Positions 56,701 to 64,000 of a DNA stretch of 64,000 bases are shown piece after piece. Where the stretch lies: positions 7,812,001 to 7,876,000 of the forward strand of contig OY987267.1 in NCBI GenBank assembly GCA_963920665.1, written 5' to 3'. The DNA comes from Straminergon stramineum. Lineage: Eukaryota; Streptophyta; Bryopsida; Hypnales; Calliergonaceae. The notes below the pieces were generated by a model that was given only the letters and a program-made list of their open reading frames with translations, was not told the DNA's origin and made no database searches. Every line of letters begins with the position of its first letter. Position 1 is the stretch's first letter. Both the position numbers and the translations under genes were made by a program.

Positions 56701-59700
56701 TCAAAATTAATAGCCCTGCAGGTGCGGGTTGTTAAAATATATGTAAATTAAACGACCTCTAAGGGAGGAGGTTCATAAACTGAGCATCTAAGGGATAATG
56801 GACCTCAGTAGGAAAATCAGTAGAGCGTAGCATTTTTTCACTTATTTTTGGTAGAAAGAGGAAAGAGAAACAATTCATTGACAATTTAAACCGTAATTTT
56901 CTGACTTACAATGAATTCACTATGAATTTTCAAAGTGAAAGGTGTGTAGGTAGTTATTGGTGCTCATAGATTGGACCAATCTTAATCAAAATCAATATTT
57001 GAATGGAACACTTCAAACTTAGGATGTTTCTATAATTTTGACTCTTTGAGAATGATCCATATCATGCTTTCATTTATTTTAGCCTTACATAAATGTATAT
57101 TTTTCTCAAAGGGATTTAAGAGCACAATTAAAAAGCAAAAAGTACATTGAAGGAACTGTAATCCATTTTTGAAACTCTATGCATTATTCATGATAGTTTT
57201 ATTGTGTGTTTGTGAATGCCGACCTACAATACGAGCCTCCTACCTTAATGTGCCTTGTGCCGTTGTCACAACCAAAAGAAAAAAAAAATTTAATTCAATA
57301 AAATCTTCAAACTTTAATAACTTTCAAGTTGTGAGTTGGAATGCCACAAAACATAGCCCATGTAGGCCTCCTCATTGAGGACTTTTTGATGGTACTACAA
57401 ATGTGGCTAGGAGATGTGTGGTCCATGAGATCTCAACGTAACAATCAAATAAATAGCTTAACTTAAGGTATGGATTGGAAAATACATTGAACTAAGCTTC
57501 ATTGAAACCTAATAAATCAACATAATATATCGAAGAACTTCAAACTAAAACACTTCTAATATTCAAGCCAATAAGGTAAAAAAAAAAGCATGACCGTCCA
57601 TTTAAGCAATTTAGCATAGTTGGAGGTACTTGTTTCTAGAAAAATCACATTTTCAGTATTAGCAATTGAAAATCATAACTTTTCCAAAAAAAAATTAGAA
57701 TTTTTGGATAAGGCATCTAATTTCTATGAATTCTCAAAGTAGAACTCCCTAGGGTACCCTAAACCTCACTCTAATAAAATTGCCTTGGTTTTGGTACCAA
57801 AATCTAAAAAAATAAGAGCCTACCAACCACAATTAAGCATGGGGATGGTTTCAAGGTACTCTTGGAGACACTTTAAGGAAACTCTACAATCAAAATATAG
57901 GTACAATGATGGTTATGGGTGTTGCTACCTTATAATCTATTTAGGTATAGGTGCCACAAATTTATCCAAGTTGTTCTAAGTTTATGTCCAATTCAACTAC
58001 CTTGTTTTGTAGGAGTTCATGCCATTGTATATAACAAAGATGCCAAACCAATCCATATCTTTTATTTCCTATCTATACAAGTATACCTTCACAAGTTGTA
58101 TTTAGCTATGCAAATCAAAACTCATCCAATTGTTTTTTTATGAAAAGCTACATTTTCTTGAGGTTGTGTCTGAAGGAATTACCATCAACTTTTACCAACT
58201 ACAAAGATATGATAAGAACCTTATTTATCCCCTCTCCCTTTGTAGGAATCTCTAGGAGTGTTACCAACATGACCATGGTTAAACCATCCATATAGAATGT
58301 TGTCAACTTTATACTTGACATGATATAATAGTAAAGTAATTGAGCATTTAGTGAATTGGTTTCAAGATCTTTGAGACAATTCAAAGACACAACCATTGGG
58401 CACTTTAAGTAGTTTTAAAATATAAATTCATAAAATTGTTTAGAATTCTCATGTTTCTTTTTTCTTTTTTCTTTCTTTTTTGTTTGTCTACAAGTAAAAA
58501 GTAGGAGCTAATCATAAATTTGGTTCTATTTGTGCATATGCTTTTAAATGAATAATTTTAGATATCTCCACATATTTGAATCCCTAAGTGCCTATGCTGT
58601 TCTAAGTGTGTACTTTTTATTAAAAAAAATAACATAGATTTATAGTTATCCCCAATGAAACAAATTGTGTTTTTTTTCGAAATTTCATTGTATAGATGTT
58701 TGAAGAGCTTTGCTATTAGTATACATACCAATTTTGAGAGTGAAATTGCACAAGAGTTATGAGATTATAACAAGAACAATGTGCACCCTACAATGTTTGA
58801 GAAATTTGCATATAAGAGTTTTGGAGATATGGAGATGATGTGAACCACTAAAAATCATGTTAGTACACAAGAATACACTTTCAAAAACCTTAAGTTCAAA
58901 TGAAGAGCTATCAAATTCATTACACAATCTACCTCGCAATTGTTGAAATGCAATAGTTGTTTATTAGTAGAAATCCCAAATAACTCCAAATCCACACTTA
59001 CATGTTTAAATTTTCAATGGCGAAAATCATGAAAACACTTTACTCTTTCCATTGGGACCATTTTCAAAGCAAATGGATGAGTACAAGTTTTTAGATCTCA
59101 AAATCTAGTAAAATTGGCAAGCTTTACTCTTCCACTATTGGTACATATGTGCCTTTGAAGACCTTTGAAAAATCAAATATTTACCATTTTTGGTTGAAAT
59201 AAGAGTTTTCAATAGTTAACCTTCACTATTGCTTGTAAAGTTTTTTAAAATACTTAAAGGAATTTAACTGCCTACATACAAATGAGCCAAATGTTTTGGA
59301 TCTAACGTACATGAATATTTAGATAGTTAGGGATTAATGAGTGTAGACAAAGTAACAAAAAATCATTTGAAACAAAAACAATGTGCAAGGGCACCTTTCA
59401 TGCACTTAGGAAACCTCATTTTTTTAGATATATTCAAAAACAAAAAAACAACCATTTCAAATATCCATTCAAGAAAAGATTGAAATTCAAATAGAAGATG
59501 ATGAAGTTATTATTGAACAAATGTTTCTATAAATTTCAATTAAGATGGAGTCATTTACCTCCTTTTGGGGCATGTAAATTTTTTCTATTAGATGTCCAAA
59601 TCAAAAGTTATACAATTTGAAAAAATCCATGCATTAGGGTCAATTCAATCATCTTTTGCTAAATTACTCATCTACTTTTGAAATTTTGCATGTATGTAAC

Positions 59701-62400
59701 TAAGATGATATGATATACAATTGTATAAAGAAACTATCTACTTTTAGAGCAAAAATCTCATACCAAGAGGAGTCTAAACTCTACAAACCATGTTGGGCAA
59801 GTTTGAATATATACATTTTCATGGCTAATTACAAACACTATTATCTTGAGATATATACTCTCAAAATTCTTCAATTTTTTTCCACACATTTCAAATGTTT
59901 GTCTATGAGTTTATAAAATTTGGATTTCAAACAAAAAATTCCTCATTTTACAAGAAATCATCAAAAAATAACCAGTGTATTACCAATTTACTTGACCTCC
60001 TTGTATTGCAAGGTGACTTTGACTAAAGAAGCCCCTTCATATGCTTTTGAAAGTTTGCATGAGTATACCTAATAAGATGTAGTATTCAATGGTGTAGAGG
60101 CTCAATTTTATGTAGATAAAAAATTTTGCTCTAAAGGACTTTAAATCTATTGACTTCATTTTGATTGTTTTATAGGATTGAAATGAAGTTGTATTTATCT
60201 CTTCACACATTATAAGCCTTTGAATCCACATGGTCGAATAGGTTGATATTTTTTCTACACATTGTCACTTATGTATGGTTGAAGTTAAAAAAAGAATTTT
60301 TTTTATCATCAATTGTAACCAATGCACTAAAAAATGGTAAATTTTGACAAATTCTCTTGAAAAACACCCTTGGTCCTTTAGGAGTTAAAAAAGAGAAAAC
60401 ATTGCCCAAAAGCACTATCTTCATCATCCAGAATATGAACTTTGAAGTACATCAAGGTTAACCTCAAAAGGCCTTCCATCATCTCTTAATTTGAAGTTTT
60501 GGTAATAATTTGTAAATAGAAATTATAGATTTTGGATTATGAAATACATCTATTTGGTTAGATTTACAATTTCTTTTGCCAATATTTGTAAATATAACTT
60601 GGAACTTAGAATTGAAAATCCTTCCCATAACTAATTACATTCTAAATATTGATGATTTAATCATGAGTAAAATTTTCTATGATGGACTCATTAAGATTAG
60701 TAAAAACCTATGTAATATAAATATTTTCAAAAACAATTTTTTAAGAGTTCATTTCTTGAGGCCACTTTTTGAACTATAACAGTCAAACTTTTTAACTTGA
60801 CATTTAATGCTATATTGTTATTGTGGACACTAAGTGTCCATTTGGATGACTTCATCTAAGATTGTAGGATGGAAAAATACTTTTTTTCTTCCAATTTATT
60901 TTTTGAAGTTGCTTGAGTATACTTTCAATGAATTTCGTCATTATGGTATTGCAAACTTTGCAAATTCTCTTATTATGATATTATTGACTTTTTGAAGAAG
61001 AAGATGCTTATTCCTTAGATCACCCTTTTAGAGTATTTTGGTCATTTCTTGTTGTTTACTCTAGATGTAAATATTAGCCATATAAATGATATTTTTTGAA
61101 TTTGAGTCCAACTAATGAAATCGAACTTATCAAGTGTAGTTTCTACTCCAATTAGAAGTTTTGAAAAATTCATAAATTTCAAAATTCTACAACAATATGA
61201 ACTTTGGGCCAATAACCATGGTTGTTGATTTTCTAGTTTTGGAGTAATACAATAATTTTGGTTCATAACATGATGTTATACTTTATAATATACATCTATG
61301 GTGAAAATTTGAAATATTTTCATTGTTTTCTTAAAAAATTCACAATAATATCAAATTTTCCTCCAAAATTTGAAATTTTAATGACATGTAGCAAACATGT
61401 TATTTCATCTTTGAAAAAAATATATAATTTTTTTTCAATCATATCTAAATACAAAATGGCAACAAAGTAATAGACAAAGAAGCTCACAATTAATGGTTAT
61501 AGGCCCATCCTTCTAAGGTTAATGTACTATTTATAATGCTAATTTAAAATAATTTTAGAAATCCATACCATTCAAGTGTTACATGATTAGCACAAAAAAC
61601 AAAGAAAGTTTATATAGTTGCACTTAGTACTTTGTCCAACATCAAGGAAGTAATTTCTACAATTTATAAATTAAAGACTTATAATGAATCTCATGGATAA
61701 AAAAAATACAACAATTTCAAAAACGGATCAAGTATAATAATGTTTGATTGCATGGCAATAGAAGTCTTTCAATCCACAATATACATGTCAAACCTACACT
61801 TTCAGTAATGTGAAATATGAGGTTAAAGAAAATATCAAGCATAAACACTATAAACAAATTGTTCCATTTCAAATCTACTCTATAAATTATTAAATGAACT
61901 TGCAACGTGAACGTTTCTAAGATTTAGTGTAAGAGTAGAAGAGTCACCTCACAAGACTAGAAAATCAAGTGTTGCAATGGACCCTTCCACAAAAACTTGA
62001 ATAGACAGATCACACAACAATGCATCTCCTGAACAAATTACAACCACTTCCAAATCCTGGTGACATTTGAGGGTAGAATGATCACAATGAGCACGTAAAA
62101 AAATGCTTCAATCTCCTGCTCGCTTGCTCTCTACACAAGATCCGAAGGAAAACAACTAATAAGATGGTCTCCTGGAATACAACTACTGAATCTTGGATTT
62201 CAAGGGTTGCTGCTTCCTCATCATCGCCCGATGAGCAGAGTTCTTCATACCCAAAAAGAACAGTAGAGCTCCGAAGAGAGACAGATTCTGCACACAAACC
62301 ACTCGTCTGTCTAAGAATATTGTTTACATAAAACAAAGGAAACCCCTAGTTGACCACACAAAACCAAATCACGTTCTTTAACTAAAGAATATGTTCATCA
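56701..62400. other. AT-rich intergenic, probably old repeats
   Basis: About 5.7 kb of AT-rich DNA with short frames only. CCTTTAGGAGTTAA near 60,376 resembles an end of the TTAACCCCTAA family, but no partner was found. Confidence 0.45.
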
Positions 62401-62401
62401 A

Positions 62402-62460
62402 TCAGGAACTCCCGTTAACCATCAATCAGGAATGGCTACTACGTTAACGGGAGCTCCTGA
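62402..62460. repeat. Inverted repeat near a TATA box
   Basis: TCAGGAACTCCCGTTAAC (62402-62419) and GTTAACGGGAGCTCCTGA (62443-62460) are inverted copies with one mismatch and a 23-bp loop. AATCAG motifs surround them. They lie about 70 bp upstream of TATAAATA at 62528. Confidence 0.7.
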
Positions 62461-62527
62461 TTAACGAAATAGTTTCTGATTAACTAAAGGAGACGTCCAT
62501 CAATCAGCACTAGCAATGGCTACTATG

Positions 62528-62535
62528 TATAAATA
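62528..62535 (+). promoter_or_regulatory. TATA box candidate
   Basis: TATAAATA follows the inverted repeat at 62,402-62,460 and repeated ATCAATCAG motifs, which looks like a promoter. No downstream gene is recognised, so it may belong to a retroelement LTR or to a non-coding transcript. Confidence 0.35.
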
Positions 62536-64000
62536 CATGGCTTTTATTGACCTGTTCCTGCTAGTCACAAGGACAAAGACAAACCTTCTTGCTGTGGACT
62601 ATTTTCCTGACTGACGCTGTGTCTCAATCTCATTACCGTATCCGGTCGTCGGTCGGCAGGCTCGGCAAAAAATAATTCTAAAAGTGGATGTCGAAATTTT
62701 TGATAATTTTTTTGTATGGAAAGAAAAGGCACATTGCAAAATATTGGCAGAATATTCCTAGTTTTCGGCAGAGAATGTTAACCTGCCTTACGAGTACGGT
62801 AATTCCGAAAGGACCAGGATGCCAAAATTGGAGTCTCCTGTTTTCTAGCAGTTTTGAGAAGGTCATACGGAAATTTCCTTCTATCCACTTCTATTTAATA
62901 TTTGGCCAACAAAAGCACTGTTCTTCAACGATTCAGGTCATATAGAATTTCACCCCATCTGGATTAAATTTTTCACAATTTGATCAACTGAAATGATCGA
63001 TTTCAAGCCAAGGGATCCTTTAAGGCTTAACATTAAGTCGATGGCTATGCACTAGAACATCAGTGAGGACCAGAGCCTTCAGACGGTTTTAGGGATTTGG
63101 ATATCACCCTCACTTCTAGACTAATTTAGGTCTGTCTGATCTTGGATATCTACAGGTCTCTTAAGAGCACGGGCAGGACAAGGTTATGAGTGAGACAAAA
63201 GGAACCAGGCGAGATTTCAAGAGAGAAAGTACCTTCAAAAATGAGTTTAATTGGTGCAAATAGTCACCAGTTGAAATGTCATAGTTGTAGAAGTCATGCA
63301 TAATTGGTGTCACTAAAGCAATGAAGGTCAGCTGCAATCACCACACTCATAAGAATAGCATTCAAATACCTGCTTCCCAAGATTACAGGAAGAACATCTC
63401 GCTTGTCCCTCACAAAAACACACAACATAAGATAAGACCTACTAGATTCATCTCTTCTGGACGCATGGACTTGTAACCTTGAAAGTTGCTGAAGTGGACA
63501 AACTCACTCTCCCTGAACCCTTGGGTTTTGGAAGGTGGTCTCCATTCATTCTCTCTACATTGCTATGAAATAGTATACAACTAGAAGATAATGAGAGTAG
63601 CTAAAACAACTCACTAGGCTAAAGATTCAAAATTTCAAAAAGGAGATTTGAATCCATCAGTGTAAACAGTTGCTGATATAAACAATCAGACCCACACATT
63701 ATTCACGTTCAATCTACCTGAATCTCTACCACTCCAATGAAAATTGAGGAAGTAAGCTGCAATATGTACTAGACAACCGGAGGCCATCACGGTCTTTAGC
63801 CATAACCCTCTCCTCTAACTAAATTAAGACCGTCACATTTGGAGATCTACAGCTCTCTGAGGACGCAGGGAGGATAAGAGTTATGACTCGAAACCCTCCA
63901 CTCGTTTAATGCATCAGAGGTGGCGAAGAAAGCGACAAGAGAGCGTTATGGTATCTTCACAACAAGCAACATATCTTATTCTTAAGTGGGCAAGCAAAAT
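62536..64000. other. Right-edge region, no gene identified
   Basis: Mixed composition. Two diverged blocks share TTGGATATCTACAGGTCTCTTAAG-like and TTTGGAGATCTACAGCTCTCTGAG-like sequence (about 63,140 and 63,838), suggesting a repeated unit of about 700 bp. No domain is recognised. Confidence 0.35.

Noticed and set aside
63838..63855. Outlying Element 2 palindrome (TTTGGAGATCTACAG)
   Set aside because: Only the central part matches, and it belongs to a different repeated block near the right edge.

Overview
The window is nuclear DNA from a land plant. The only clearly intact conserved gene encodes a plant-type SAR1 GTPase (53,913-55,554, three coding exons). The rest is AT-rich, repeat-rich sequence with GT-AG introns, Mutator- and CACTA-like inverted-repeat elements and a Stowaway-like MITE. 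The low gene density and the presence of a DUF7869-type transposase-like gene suggest a large non-angiosperm genome such as a fern, bryophyte or gymnosperm. That is inference from family knowledge, not proof.

Layout. 1-2,634: repeats and a possible exon edge. 2,645-14,479: an 11.8-kb Mutator-like transposon (Element 1) with a perfect 10-bp target duplication and TIRs rich in TGAGC. It holds two divergent units: a MULE transposase gene running left, and a nine-exon gene running right that joins a ParB/sulfiredoxin-like domain to a circularly permuted DNA-methyltransferase-like domain. 14,490-25,900: AT-rich DNA with MITEs, a small deletion derivative of Element 1 and a dead Tc1-type (DD34E) element. 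25,916-50,786: a 24.9-kb transposon (Element 2) with near-perfect 30-bp TIRs. Its ParB-like multi-exon gene and two FCP1/HAD-like pieces run left, and its DUF7869-type gene runs right. It carries at least 32 copies of a 20-bp palindrome, and about 7.5 kb of AT-rich DNA appears to be inserted in its middle. 50,787-53,213: no gene seen. 53,214-55,554: Stowaway MITE and SAR1. 55,555-64,000: no confident gene.

The central observation is a parallel design. Two DNA transposons with unrelated transposases each carry a gene with a ParB-like fold, and in each case intron 1 of that gene holds a regularly phased array of a perfect palindrome: 8 copies of a GCCGTTAACGGC-type core every 96 bp in Element 1, and 13 copies of CATCTGGAGATCTCCAGATG about every 51 bp in Element 2. 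Element 1 also contains one exact match to the bacterial parS consensus, TGTTTCACGTGAAACA. This resembles a partition- or methylation-like protein/site module used by plant transposons. Both copies look decayed: there are in-frame stops, mostly TAG or TGA of the kind produced by C-to-T change at CAG or CGA, and homopolymer frameshifts. Active relatives would have to be found elsewhere.
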